Positions 46,736 to 53,868 of a stretch of 64,000 bases of DNA are shown here, piece by piece. The DNA comes from G963555815 sp965249615 [NCBI: bacterium]. Lineage in GTDB: Bacteria; UBA8248; JACPRG01. Numbering within the stretch: position 1 is the stretch's first letter; each line of letters starts with the position of its first letter. Made by a program: the position numbers and the translations under genes. The stretch spans positions 186,001 through 250,000 of the forward strand of contig CBDFMI010000006.1 of assembly GCA_965249615.1 (NCBI GenBank), written 5' to 3'. The notes under the pieces were generated by a model. It saw nothing but the letters and a program-made list of their open reading frames with translations, ran no database searches and was not told the origin of the DNA.

Positions 46736-47464
46736 ATGAAAAAATGGGTGAGTGGGCTCATCGCAGCGTTCTTTGTAGCGGCGAGTCTCCTCTTTTACGC
46801 TCCGCCAGCCTCTGCAGAGCCGTTCGTTGCAGCTTATGGCGGTTACGGTTTCCTCACGGACGAGGCGCGCGACCCGGTGGAGGGAGGTGACTTCACGGTC
46901 ACCCTTGGGGTCACTGAGCCTGATGAGACAGAGGTCTTCGGCGGGAAGGTCGGCTTCTGGTTCGAAGCCCTCCCCTGGTTCGGGGCGGAGCTGGACGCCG
47001 GGTATATGTCCCCTGATCTGGTGCTCTCCGACGGGAGCACCCGGGTTGACGTAGACGTCTACACGGTTGGGTTTAACGCGTTGGTGCGTTTTCCCGGTAT
47101 TCTCGGGAGCGTGGGCTTTCCCCGCGGGAGGTTTCAACCCTATGTCGGCTTTAGACCCGCGCTCTTTGTGGCAACCACAGAGGAATCGCAAGCCTCTGTG
47201 ACCCCTGGACTCACGCTCAAGGTAGAGGACACCGCGGTCGCCGGGGGAGTCCAAGCTGAGGCGGGACTCAAGATCTTCCTCCTGAAATTCGGTCTGGGAG
47301 AGATTGCCGTTTTCGGGGCGTACAAATTTGCATACTTCAACTTGAACGCCCCCACTCCCCTTGAGACCACCGTAGGTGGCATAGCCATAGGGGATCAGGT
47401 CGGATCCTATGACCAAGATTTTTTGGTCAATTCATTTGTTGCGGGAGCTTCCCTGCATTGGTAG
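46736..47464 (+). CDS. Outer-membrane beta-barrel protein
   Basis: 242 residues. Signal peptide ending PPASAEP, then alternating hydrophobic strands with aromatic girdles: PFVAAYGGYGFLTD, TEVFGGKVGFWFEALPWFGAELDAGYM, VDVYTVGFNALVRFPG, GRFQPYVGFRPALFVAT, and a C-terminal FVAGASLHW ending in the aromatic residue that is recognised by the barrel assembly machinery. This fits an eight-stranded OmpA/OmpW-like barrel. No partner gene is obvious. GAGGAGG precedes the ATG. Confidence 0.85.
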   Translation: MKKWVSGLIAAFFVAASLLFYAPPASAEPFVAAYGGYGFLTDEARDPVEGGDFTVTLGVTEPDETEVFGGKVGFWFEALPWFGAELDAGYMSPDLVLSDGSTRVDVDVYTVGFNALVRFPGILGSVGFPRGRFQPYVGFRPALFVATTEESQASVTPGLTLKVEDTAVAGGVQAEAGLKIFLLKFGLGEIAVFGAYKFAYFNLNAPTPLETTVGGIAIGDQVGSYDQDFLVNSFVAGASLHW

Positions 47465-47563
47465 AGAGGAGCCATCGAGAAGAGAGAATCCTCTCTCTTC
47501 TCGTCGTCTTTGGGGGTTGAGGGTTGCGCCATCAAAATGCCCCAAGCCTTAGGAACGATAAAG

Positions 47564-48811
47564 ATGGAACCCCAAAGCGCAGAACACCTGCCAAAAGATG
47601 ATGCGGCGGGTGAGACCGCCAGGCGCTCCTCTCTTCTCTCCTCCCGAACCAAGTGTCATCCGCTGACACGTGGGGGGTTCCTCCTTCTCCTGACGGTCAT
47701 TGTCTCCGCCTGTGCCCACGGCGTGGGCAGCATCCCGAATTACGTCGAAATAGAGTTACCCCAGGTCCCGGATTCCGTGATCACCGATGAGGGGGACGGC
47801 GTCCCCCTGGAGATCAAGGGTTTTGAAGGTGTTCAAAGCCCAAACGTGGGAATCAAACAGGTTGGAAAGGTGTCGGTCGGCCCGGTCGTCTTGACTCAGG
47901 ACCCACAGTCCCTCCTGCAGGACACCATGGTCCGATTGCTGGGCACAAAGGGGTTCTCTTCCGGAGACTCCAGGTGGGCCCTTGAAGGAAATATCCAGGA
48001 ATTTCAGGTGGATGTGGATGTCAATCTGGTCTCGGGCAGGGGCGATTTCGAGGGAAAGGTGACCCTCGATTTAGCCTTCGTGGATCAAGAGACGAAAAGG
48101 ACGATTTGGGAAAATACGTACAGGGGAACTTACTCCTCTAGAGCGCTCTCCGCCCGAGATGACGAATATGGAAGAGTCCTACAGTTGGCGTTCAACGACA
48201 TGATCGGAGCATTTGTGAGGGACGGGAGCTTTCATGCGAACACCCTTTTGAAGGAAGATATAGAAGAACCTGCTCAGACTAGCATCGCCTCATCTCCTTC
48301 TCCCCCTGGGACGAAGCAACCTGTTTCAAGAAAAGCAATCGTGACGTTCCCACCGCTGCCCGAGGGCGCCAAGGTCCGAGTGGGCCTGGAGATCTACTAC
48401 GACCGCCCGCGCGAGCTTTCGCTGTTGCCCGGCGCCTATCGCATCGTCATAGAGACCCCTGGGCACAAAAATTTCAAAATCAAGGTCTCTCTGGAACCAG
48501 AGGAGACTCGCTCCATTCAGGTGGCCCTGGTCAAAATCCCGAAGGCCGGAACAACCCCCAGACAATCCCAGCCTCAAAGGGAGTTCGTCGCTGTTCGCTT
48601 TCGGCTCCCCCGTGGAACTTGCATCGTGATCGACCGAAACGAGCTCAACAGGCATTGCAGTGTCAAAAAACTTTCCCTCCCTGTCGGGACCCGCGTGATC
48701 CAGGTGAGGCCGCCGCAAGAGTATTTGCCTGTCGAGGAGGAGATCATCCTCGTCGCCGGGAAAGATCACCCCTTCGCCCCCACCCTGGAGCAAGTGTCAG
48801 GGACCCCTTAG
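47564..48811 (+). CDS. Lipoprotein with a YajG-like part and PEGA-type beta modules
   Basis: I prefer the ATG at 47564, though the open frame starts at 47510; the true start could be later. The segment GGFLLLLTVIVSACAHG holds a VSAC lipobox. Residues to about 240 (ISTEFQ-like, with DTMVRLLGTKGFSSG and TIWENTYRGTYSSRALSARD) resemble the family of periplasmic lipoproteins that includes YajG-like domains. Then follow a Pro/Ser linker and two PEGA-type repeats, the first LPEGAKVRVGLEIYYDRP with LSLLPGAYRIVIETPGHK, the second RLPRGTCIVIDRNELN with LPVGTRVIQVRPPQ. Such modules bind surfaces. Function unknown. Confidence 0.7.
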   Translation: MEPQSAEHLPKDDAAGETARRSSLLSSRTKCHPLTRGGFLLLLTVIVSACAHGVGSIPNYVEIELPQVPDSVITDEGDGVPLEIKGFEGVQSPNVGIKQVGKVSVGPVVLTQDPQSLLQDTMVRLLGTKGFSSGDSRWALEGNIQEFQVDVDVNLVSGRGDFEGKVTLDLAFVDQETKRTIWENTYRGTYSSRALSARDDEYGRVLQLAFNDMIGAFVRDGSFHANTLLKEDIEEPAQTSIASSPSPPGTKQPVSRKAIVTFPPLPEGAKVRVGLEIYYDRPRELSLLPGAYRIVIETPGHKNFKIKVSLEPEETRSIQVALVKIPKAGTTPRQSQPQREFVAVRFRLPRGTCIVIDRNELNRHCSVKKLSLPVGTRVIQVRPPQEYLPVEEEIILVAGKDHPFAPTLEQVSGTP

Positions 48812-48878
48812 CCAGCCCCGACACCCTAAGTGCCCGGTCCTTTGGGGACTCGCTCGTAAGGGACCTGATGGGGCAGCC

Positions 48879-49298
48879 TCAGATCCGCTTCACCCACATG
48901 CCCAAGTAGATGATGACGGCGATGAGGATGAGGTTGACGATCATCCAACGGGCGCAATTTTGCTGCATGCCTTTAAGGAAACGGTGGGGAAGGGTGATGC
49001 CCAAGACGATGGCGAAGACGGCGGCCGCAAGGACGATCTTCGTCAGAAGAAACGCCCCGTAGGTTCCCACCAACGGGCGGCCGTTCACGACCTTGTAGAT
49101 CCCAGTCAGAGCCAGGAGTGTGATGGCGGTCCAGAGGACGCCCTGGAACCTGCGAGAGACGCCCGCCATCAGGGTTTTGGCGGAATCGGGGTTGAGGCTT
49201 TTTGTCGCGGGCATGAGGACAAAGCGGATGAGGGCGACTCCCCCGGCTGCTACGACCACGGAGCCGATGTGGATCCAATCCACCAACGCATGGCCCAT
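48879..49298 (-). CDS. CopD-superfamily membrane protein
   Basis: 139 residues with four membrane helices. Begins MGHALVDWIHIGSVVVAAGGVALI, where the His in helix 1 is typical of CopD/YcnJ-type proteins, and has FQGVLWTAITLLALTGIYKVV and YGAFLLTKIVLAAAVFAIVLG. The family is associated with copper handling, but here no copper operon is present. A gene-free stretch of 380 bp follows upstream on the other side (49299-49678); it holds the ECF-type promoter listed next and a 150-base leader. Confidence 0.85.
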   Translation of the reverse strand: MGHALVDWIHIGSVVVAAGGVALIRFVLMPATKSLNPDSAKTLMAGVSRRFQGVLWTAITLLALTGIYKVVNGRPLVGTYGAFLLTKIVLAAAVFAIVLGITLPHRFLKGMQQNCARWMIVNLILIAVIIYLGMWVKRI

Positions 49299-49496
49299 CT
49301 TTTTACTCCTCCGAAAAGCCTGAAGGCTTCAGACACCTTCGCGGGGGCACCAGTATGGCGAGGGGGCCAGAGCCCAGATCTAGCTCGCCCTTCGGGCCTA
49401 CGAGCGCTCCTTCCGGCATTATGCCGGAATGGACCTCTGAGAGCGAACCCTCCTCCTTAGCCATGGCCCCCCCTCCCGGATTTCTTCATTTTCTTT

Positions 49497-49524
49497 GAAT
49501 CCTTCTGCCCACCCCAGTGTCTAA
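49497..49524 (+). promoter_or_regulatory. ECF-type promoter P1 (GAATCC-N16-GTCTAA)
   Basis: GAATCC at 49497-49502 and GTCTAA at 49519-49524, spacer 16 bp. The same pair recurs at 50233 and 50865 with identical spacing, each before a small transcript. The gene starts at 49679, leaving a leader of about 148 bases that contains a hairpin (GGTGG/CCACC near 49626-49647) and an unusually G/C-rich stretch. Confidence 0.72.
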
Positions 49525-49678
49525 GCTAGATGAAAGGGAAAGCAGAGACAGAAACCCTGCGGACCCAACCCTCCGGGGCATTAGGGGGACCCAAGGCCAG
49601 GACCCCAAATCAGGTTAATCGTCCGGTGGTGGAAAAAAACCCACCGCCCCTTCAGGGGGCACGAAAGGAGAACTTGAA

Positions 49679-50053
49679 ATGAAGCGCTTTCTGAGTGGTA
49701 TGGCTCTGGCAGTCGCGATCAGCATGGTGTCCGTGGCTCCGGCACTCGCCGTTGACCTTATGGGGCACACGACCCCTGGCGCCGTGAACACGATCGATTC
49801 TGAGAACTACGTCCCCAAGGCCGCTTTTGAAGTAAAGGCCCCTCTGTGGGACACCAGGTTCGGCGTCGTCGGGACAATCGACTCTGACAACTACGTCCCC
49901 AGCGACACCGCTTCAGTCCGTCAGCCCCTCCTCTGGCACCCCCGCTTTGGTGCCATCTCGGGGCGCGAAATGGCGGCCGGCGAGGCGTTCAAAGGCCTCC
50001 ACGGATTCGCCGATTACCTAGCCGCTACCCAGATCCTGGGCATCGAAGGCTAA
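49679..50053 (+). CDS. Small exported protein with an internal duplicated motif
   Basis: 124 residues. Signal peptide with cleavage near PALAVD, then two copies of a 26-residue unit: TIDSENYVPKAAFEV... ending PLWDTRFG (residues 38-62) and TIDSDNYVPSDTASV... ending LWHPRFG (66-91), followed by a short tail. No family is recognised. Strong Shine-Dalgarno AAAGGAG. It is driven by promoter P1 and followed by a hairpin that is repeated at 50994. The paired motif looks like a binding or assembly repeat. Confidence 0.8.
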   Translation: MKRFLSGMALAVAISMVSVAPALAVDLMGHTTPGAVNTIDSENYVPKAAFEVKAPLWDTRFGVVGTIDSDNYVPSDTASVRQPLLWHPRFGAISGREMAAGEAFKGLHGFADYLAATQILGIEG

Positions 50054-50176
50054 CGGCCTCCCACCCGGACCGGATGAGGCTGGGGCCCATTGGAACTCGC
50101 CCCCCTTTCCGGTCCGGGCCCCCCATATCAGACGCCCTGAAGGTGACAAAACTTCAGGGCGTCTCTGCATGAAAAA
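50042..50176. repeat. Direct repeat copy A (135 bp), 3' end and downstream region of the 124-residue gene
   Basis: Matches 50905-51039 at a constant offset of 863 bp with few substitutions. It contains the last codons, the stop and two hairpins: CCCGGACCGGA with TCCGGTCCGGG, and the stem at 50131-50163. Confidence 0.93.
50131..50163 (+). terminator. Hairpin after the 124-residue gene
   Basis: GACGCCCTGAAG and CTTCAGGGCGTC form a perfect 12-bp stem with loop GTGACAAAA. No T tract follows, so it may be an RNA-stabilising element or a Rho-independent terminator of weak type. Confidence 0.6.
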
Positions 50177-50232
50177 CTCTCCGAGTCTCACGCGGGTCCA
50201 TTTCCCTTCCCCCACAAAATTCTCCCTTTCTT

Positions 50233-50260
50233 GAATCCTTTCTCGAAAGCTGGAGTCTGA
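50233..50260 (+). promoter_or_regulatory. ECF-type promoter P2 (GAATCC-N16-GTCTGA)
   Basis: GAATCC at 50233-50238, GTCTGA at 50255-50260, spacer 16 bp. It lies about 44 bp upstream of the start codon at 50304, and thereby excludes the earlier in-frame ATG at 50265 as the true start. Confidence 0.72.
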
Positions 50261-50303
50261 ATAGATGAGAACAGTTAACCCTTTTTTTGGAGGCGCAAAA
50301 GCG

Positions 50304-50747
50304 ATGAGAAAAGCGAAGGTGCTGGTTCTCTTCCTCGCCATCGCCGCAGCCACCTGGCTCGCTCCCACGGCCCGTGGCGACGCGCCCAACCCAGGTGACC
50401 TGACCGGCCTTGGCAAGGTTGAGGTGTTCAACATTACCCAGGAAACCCCCTCTGTCCCCTTGAGGGCGAAAATCCAGCGGGGCCAGACCGTCCTCTGGGC
50501 CAATAGCTCCCAAGACCCCATCTCCATCGTTTTTATGGGCGGAAACCGGTTGCAGCGGGCCTGCATCGCATCGAGCGGCTTTCACCTAACGGAGACGGGC
50601 TGGTACACCGCCGCCAACGTCACCCCAGGCGGGACAGCCAGCCTCTGCTTTGTCGAGACGGGAACCTACGCCTTCCAGGTAGCCGGACTGGAGAAGGACG
50701 GGGTGGAGTACTCTCCTCCCATCACGGGACAGATCATCGTCCAATAG
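50304..50747 (+). CDS. Exported cupredoxin-like protein under promoter P2
   Basis: 147 residues from the ATG at 50304, after GGAGG. Signal peptide ends near ARGDAP. The mature domain is beta-rich: KVEVFNITQETPSVPLRAKI, RGQTVLWANSSQDPISIVF, then FHLTETGWYTAANVTPGGTASLCFVETGTYAFQVAGL and a final GQIIVQ. The pattern resembles plastocyanin/azurin-like folds, with one His (FHL) and two Cys (ACIAS and SLCFV), but the usual Cys-x-x-x-His-x-x-x-x-Met ligand set is not obvious. Function unknown; possibly a structural or redox protein of the envelope. Confidence 0.8.
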   Translation: MRKAKVLVLFLAIAAATWLAPTARGDAPNPGDLTGLGKVEVFNITQETPSVPLRAKIQRGQTVLWANSSQDPISIVFMGGNRLQRACIASSGFHLTETGWYTAANVTPGGTASLCFVETGTYAFQVAGLEKDGVEYSPPITGQIIVQ

Positions 50748-50840
50748 CTTCCTTTTCGATCACCGAAACCTCCGACTTTCCCCACCCGTCTGCGGTCGTC
50801 CTCTTCTTCGGGCAGGTCTCCTTTCCGCCCATTTCAACGC

Positions 50841-50864
50841 GCCCCAAAGGGGCCCTCTTTTTTT
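50841..50864 (+). terminator. Rho-independent terminator after the cupredoxin-like gene
   Basis: GCCCC-AAA-GGGGC stem-loop followed by CCTCTTTTTTT. The T run overlaps the -35 region of promoter P3. Confidence 0.8.
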
Positions 50865-50892
50865 GAATCCTTTTTCCTGATTCTGTGTCTAA
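50865..50892 (+). promoter_or_regulatory. ECF-type promoter P3 (GAATCC-N16-GTCTAA)
   Basis: GAATCC at 50865-50870, GTCTAA at 50887-50892, spacer 16 bp. No ORF follows; transcription would enter the second copy of the 135-bp repeat and stop at 51036-51069. Confidence 0.68.
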
Positions 50893-50904
50893 TCCGGGTG
50901 AAAG

Positions 50905-51039
50905 ATCGAAAGCTAGCGGCCTCCCACCCGGACCGGATGAGGCTGGGGCCCATTAGAACTCGCCCCCCACTCCGGTCCGGGCCCCCCATATCAGACGCCC
51001 TGAAGGTGACAAAACTTCAGGGCGTCTCTGCATGAAAAA
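50905..51039. repeat. Direct repeat copy B (135 bp)
   Basis: Second copy of the segment at 50042-50176, including the 12-bp stem at 50994-51026. The sequence before the copy is unlike the 124-residue gene body, so only the 3' end was kept. Confidence 0.93.
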
Positions 51040-51069
51040 AACCCCTCCGAAACTTCGGCGGGGTTTTTT
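51036..51069. terminator. Rho-independent terminator (bidirectional)
   Basis: AAAAAACCCC-T-CCGA and TCGG-C-GGGGTTTTTT form a stem with one mismatch and a run of six T. It can end the P3 transcript and, on the other strand, the YjbQ/ThrB operon. Confidence 0.85.
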
Positions 51070-51107
51070 AACGCTCTGTAAAAAAGATGATCCTCAGAAA
51101 GGCTGGT

Positions 51108-51527
51108 TTATTCTCCTACGACTTGAAAGATGACCCGCCGCCTTCTCGGCCGGTTGTCGAAATCGAGGAGGACAATCTGCTGCCAGGTGCCAAGGAGCAA
51201 AAAGCCGTTCTGAAAGGGGACGGCGACGGAGGGGCCGAGGAGCGCCGCCCGGACGTGGGCGAAGCCGTTCCCGTCCCTCCACCTGGCGTCATGGGCGTAG
51301 GGGATGTCCTGGGGGGCTATCCGACAAAAAGCCTCCCCGAGGTCCTTCAGGGCGCCGTCTTCGTACTCTATGGTTGTCACCCCCGCAGTCGAGCCCGGGA
51401 CAAAGACGGTGACGGTCCCGGCCTGAAGCCCGCTCTCTTTGAGCCGTCGGGCCACCTCATCGGTCAGGTCATGGGGTTCGCCAAAGCCTCGGGTCGGGAC
51501 CGTGATCTCAAAAGATCTCGCTGTCAT
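51108..51527 (-). CDS. YjbQ-family protein (UPF0047, thiamine phosphate synthase-like)
   Basis: 139 residues from the ATG at 51527, which overlaps the thrB stop in ATGA. Family signatures: TVFVPGSTAGVTTIEYEDG, IPYAHDARWRDGNGFAHVRAALLG, and LLLGTWQQIVLLDFDNRPRRRRV. Members show weak thiamine-phosphate synthase activity when overexpressed, but the physiological role is unknown. Coupled to homoserine kinase by overlap. Confidence 0.93.
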   Translation of the reverse strand: MTARSFEITVPTRGFGEPHDLTDEVARRLKESGLQAGTVTVFVPGSTAGVTTIEYEDGALKDLGEAFCRIAPQDIPYAHDARWRDGNGFAHVRAALLGPSVAVPFQNGFLLLGTWQQIVLLDFDNRPRRRRVIFQVVGE

Positions 51528-52447
51528 TTCTCCTCCGCCAGAATCTTTGCCCCCTCGCGGTCCACATCGAGGACGAGGCTTCGACACTCAATCCCACGGG
51601 ACTTGTAGACCTGCCTCATGGCCTCCCCGATATCCTTTGGAGGACCATCCCCGCCCGTTGAAATTGCCAGGACGCTCGGCCCCGCGCCGCTGAGGGCGAC
51701 ACCGGCGGCCCCGGCCTCTGTCGCCGCTCCAAAAACCTCTTCTAGGGGCCCCATGAGATGGGCCCGGTAGGGTTGATGGAGGCGGTCCTCCATGGCCCTG
51801 CCGATAAGAGCCCCCTCCCCTTGGCCCAGGGCCGTCACCAGTAGCGCGACCCGCTGGAGGTTGAAGACAGCATCCTCAAAGGGGACGCTCTCTGGAAGGG
51901 CCTGGCGGGCCTCTTGGGTGGAGACCTCAAATTCAGGGACGGCGACCACAAAACGAACGGCAGGAGAGAGAGGGGCCTGGCTCCAATGGATCTCCTCTTT
52001 TCCCCCCGCCACGACGATGAGTCCCCCCAAGAGGGCGGGCGTCACATTGTCCGGGTGGCCCTCCAGGGAGGCCGCCAGGGGAAGGAGTGAGGGGGGGTCG
52101 GTGGGTTCCTCAAGGAGGTGGCGCGCGGCCAGGATAGCCCCGACCCGTGCCGCTGCGCTGCTCCCCAGGCCCCGGGCAAGCGGGATCTCCATCTCAAGCT
52201 TGAGATGGAGGGCCGGTCGCTCTCGTCCCGCCTGGCCAAAGACTTCCGCCACGGCCTTTGCCGCAATGTTGCTCTTGTCTCGAGGGAGGCTCCCGGCCCC
52301 CTCTCCGCTGACCTCAATGGAGTCCGCTTGGGAGACCTCGAGGGTGACATGGTTGTAGAGGCCCAGCGCAATCCCCAGGCTGTCAAAACCCGGCCCCAGG
52401 TTTGCGGCCGTGGCCGGGACGCGGACCGTCACGCTCTGAGGAGGCAT
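51524..52447 (-). CDS. thrB: Homoserine kinase
   Basis: 307 residues of the GHMP kinase family: VTVRVPATAANLGPGFDSLG at the N-terminus, PLARGLGSSAAARVGAILAA as ATP loop, and GAAGVALSGAGPSVLAI near the C-terminus. It phosphorylates homoserine in threonine synthesis. It starts 3 bp after the phosphatase gene and overlaps YjbQ. Confidence 0.95.
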   Translation of the reverse strand: MPPQSVTVRVPATAANLGPGFDSLGIALGLYNHVTLEVSQADSIEVSGEGAGSLPRDKSNIAAKAVAEVFGQAGRERPALHLKLEMEIPLARGLGSSAAARVGAILAARHLLEEPTDPPSLLPLAASLEGHPDNVTPALLGGLIVVAGGKEEIHWSQAPLSPAVRFVVAVPEFEVSTQEARQALPESVPFEDAVFNLQRVALLVTALGQGEGALIGRAMEDRLHQPYRAHLMGPLEEVFGAATEAGAAGVALSGAGPSVLAISTGGDGPPKDIGEAMRQVYKSRGIECRSLVLDVDREGAKILAEEK

Positions 52448-52449
52448 TT

Positions 52450-52929
52450 TTATGCCCTTCGGCCCTTGCCGGGCGCGGCGTCAAGTTCCTGCTCAAAAAA
52501 GGCGCGCACGGCCCGCTCGATCTGGTCATAGCACGACCGGTAGACCTTCAGGGAATAGCCTAAGGGGTCGGGGATGGCCAAGACCTTCCCTTCGGCCAAG
52601 TAGGCGGGAAGCCCCTCGATGCGACACGCGAGGTTCGGATAAGAATCCCTGAGATCTTCTTCGTGCTCGGGGGCCATGACGATAATCCAATCCGCCGATC
52701 TGACAAGGTCTTCTGAAATGGGACGTGAGAGGTGGGTCGAGAGATCCAGTCCCATCTCCTGGGCCACCCGGATCGCATCGTCAGGGGGAGGGAGTCCCTG
52801 ACTGGCCCAGACGCCCGTCGAGGAGACCTGAACGTCGTTCTTCCCCGCCGTCTGGAGGATCCTTTTCAGGGCGACCTCAGCCAGCGGGCTTCGACATAAA
52901 TTTCCTGTGCAGACAAAAAGGACACGCAT
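52450..52929 (-). CDS. Low-molecular-weight protein-tyrosine phosphatase
   Basis: 159 residues. The active-site loop CTGNLCRSPLAE (C-x5-R-S) sits at residue 7, and the general-acid stretch is AIPDPLGYSLKVY (DP motif). Such enzymes act on tyrosine kinases of polysaccharide export or on small substrates; arsenate reductases are relatives. Position in a small operon with thrB gives no hint. Confidence 0.93.
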   Translation of the reverse strand: MRVLFVCTGNLCRSPLAEVALKRILQTAGKNDVQVSSTGVWASQGLPPPDDAIRVAQEMGLDLSTHLSRPISEDLVRSADWIIVMAPEHEEDLRDSYPNLACRIEGLPAYLAEGKVLAIPDPLGYSLKVYRSCYDQIERAVRAFFEQELDAAPGKGRRA

Positions 52930-53020
52930 ATCGTCAAGGGTGAGACAAAGACCCCAAAACTCCTCGAATAGAATCCGGGTCAGATCGACCCTGTCTTCAG
53001 TCTAGGCGAAGCAAATCCCG

Positions 53021-53848
53021 CTACTGGAGATCGGCTACGTCTGTTATGGCAATGGTGTGGAGGCGGTCGTCCCGCGAGAAGGCAAGCCCTACACTCCCGG
53101 TCTCTTGAGCCACGTTTAGAGCCTGGAGAAATTCCTCCACGCTGGCAACCTGCGCTTCATTGACGCGGTGGATGAGGTCCCCGCGCCCTAGGCCGTCCCG
53201 AGAGGCGCTGCTATTTGCGCGCACATCGGCCACAAGGATACCTCCCGGCTCCACCCCCTTGAAGTGGCTCGCCAAGTCCGGCGTCAGCTCTTGCAGGGTC
53301 AGGCCGTATTTCTCGAGGACGTTCGTTCGGATGGCCTGGAACTCCTCCAGTTGCTGGGCCCGGCTGAGAACCTTGGTCGAGGCGAAGATGGGCGCCTTAA
53401 CGCGGAGAGCAAGGGCGATGGCGTCGCTCGGGCGGCTGTCCACGATGACCTCAGACCCCTCCACCTCAAGGACGATCTGGCCGAGGTAGGTGCTCTGCCG
53501 GACATCGTGAATGACAATCCGGACCACCTCGGCGTCCACCCCCTCAAGGATGCCCTTGATGAGGTCATGAGTCATGGGCCGAGGCGTGGTGACGTTCCTC
53601 AGCTCAAGCATAATGGCGTTGGCTTCAGAGGTCCCTATCCACACGGGAAGGACTCGATCGCCGTCCTCGTCATGGAGGAGGAGGACGGGCTGGTTGCTGC
53701 GGGGGTCCACGACCAGTTCCCTGACTGTCATGGGTACCAGCTCGACTTGCTCAGGGGTGAGGCCCGCAGGCGACACCTCCGATCCCCAAAGAAGACCCAG
53801 GAGGAGGGAGGCCGTCAGGCTAAAAATTTTCAGGGGGCCAGTGCCCAT
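53021..53848 (-). CDS. Exported bifunctional-nuclease (BFN/DUF151) domain protein with a PDZ domain
   Basis: 275 residues. An N-terminal signal-like segment (IFSLTASLLLGLLWGSEVSPAG) precedes a BFN domain with QPVLLLHDEDGDRVLPVWIG, EANAIMLELRNVTTPRPMTHDL and VDSRPSDAIALALRVKAPIFAS. Then comes a PDZ domain, ILVADVRANSSASRDGLGRGDLIHRVNEAQV. Most BFN proteins are cytoplasmic and lack PDZ, so this is a distinctive envelope variant. Function unknown. Confidence 0.85.
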   Translation of the reverse strand: MGTGPLKIFSLTASLLLGLLWGSEVSPAGLTPEQVELVPMTVRELVVDPRSNQPVLLLHDEDGDRVLPVWIGTSEANAIMLELRNVTTPRPMTHDLIKGILEGVDAEVVRIVIHDVRQSTYLGQIVLEVEGSEVIVDSRPSDAIALALRVKAPIFASTKVLSRAQQLEEFQAIRTNVLEKYGLTLQELTPDLASHFKGVEPGGILVADVRANSSASRDGLGRGDLIHRVNEAQVASVEEFLQALNVAQETGSVGLAFSRDDRLHTIAITDVADLQ

Positions 53849-53868
53849 CAGCAGTCCTTCTCAGGAGG

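Larger units (their letters stand above)
50899..51069 (+). ncRNA. Candidate small RNA or remnant of a deleted gene copy
   Basis: Between promoter P3 and a strong terminator there is no ORF, only a copy of the last codons and 3' hairpins of the 124-residue gene. A transcript of about 170 nt with two or three hairpins would result. It may be a functional sRNA of the ECF regulon or the relic of a duplicated gene whose body was lost. Confidence 0.5.

Noticed and set aside
49541-49670. Riboswitch in the leader of the 124-residue gene
   Set aside because: The leader is G/C-rich with a hairpin, but I could not match it to GEMM, ykkC, cobalamin or other known riboswitch cores.
52973-53008. Further ECF-type promoter (GAATCC with GTCTAG)
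   Set aside because: The spacer is 23 bp, not 16, and no gene starts downstream on that strand.
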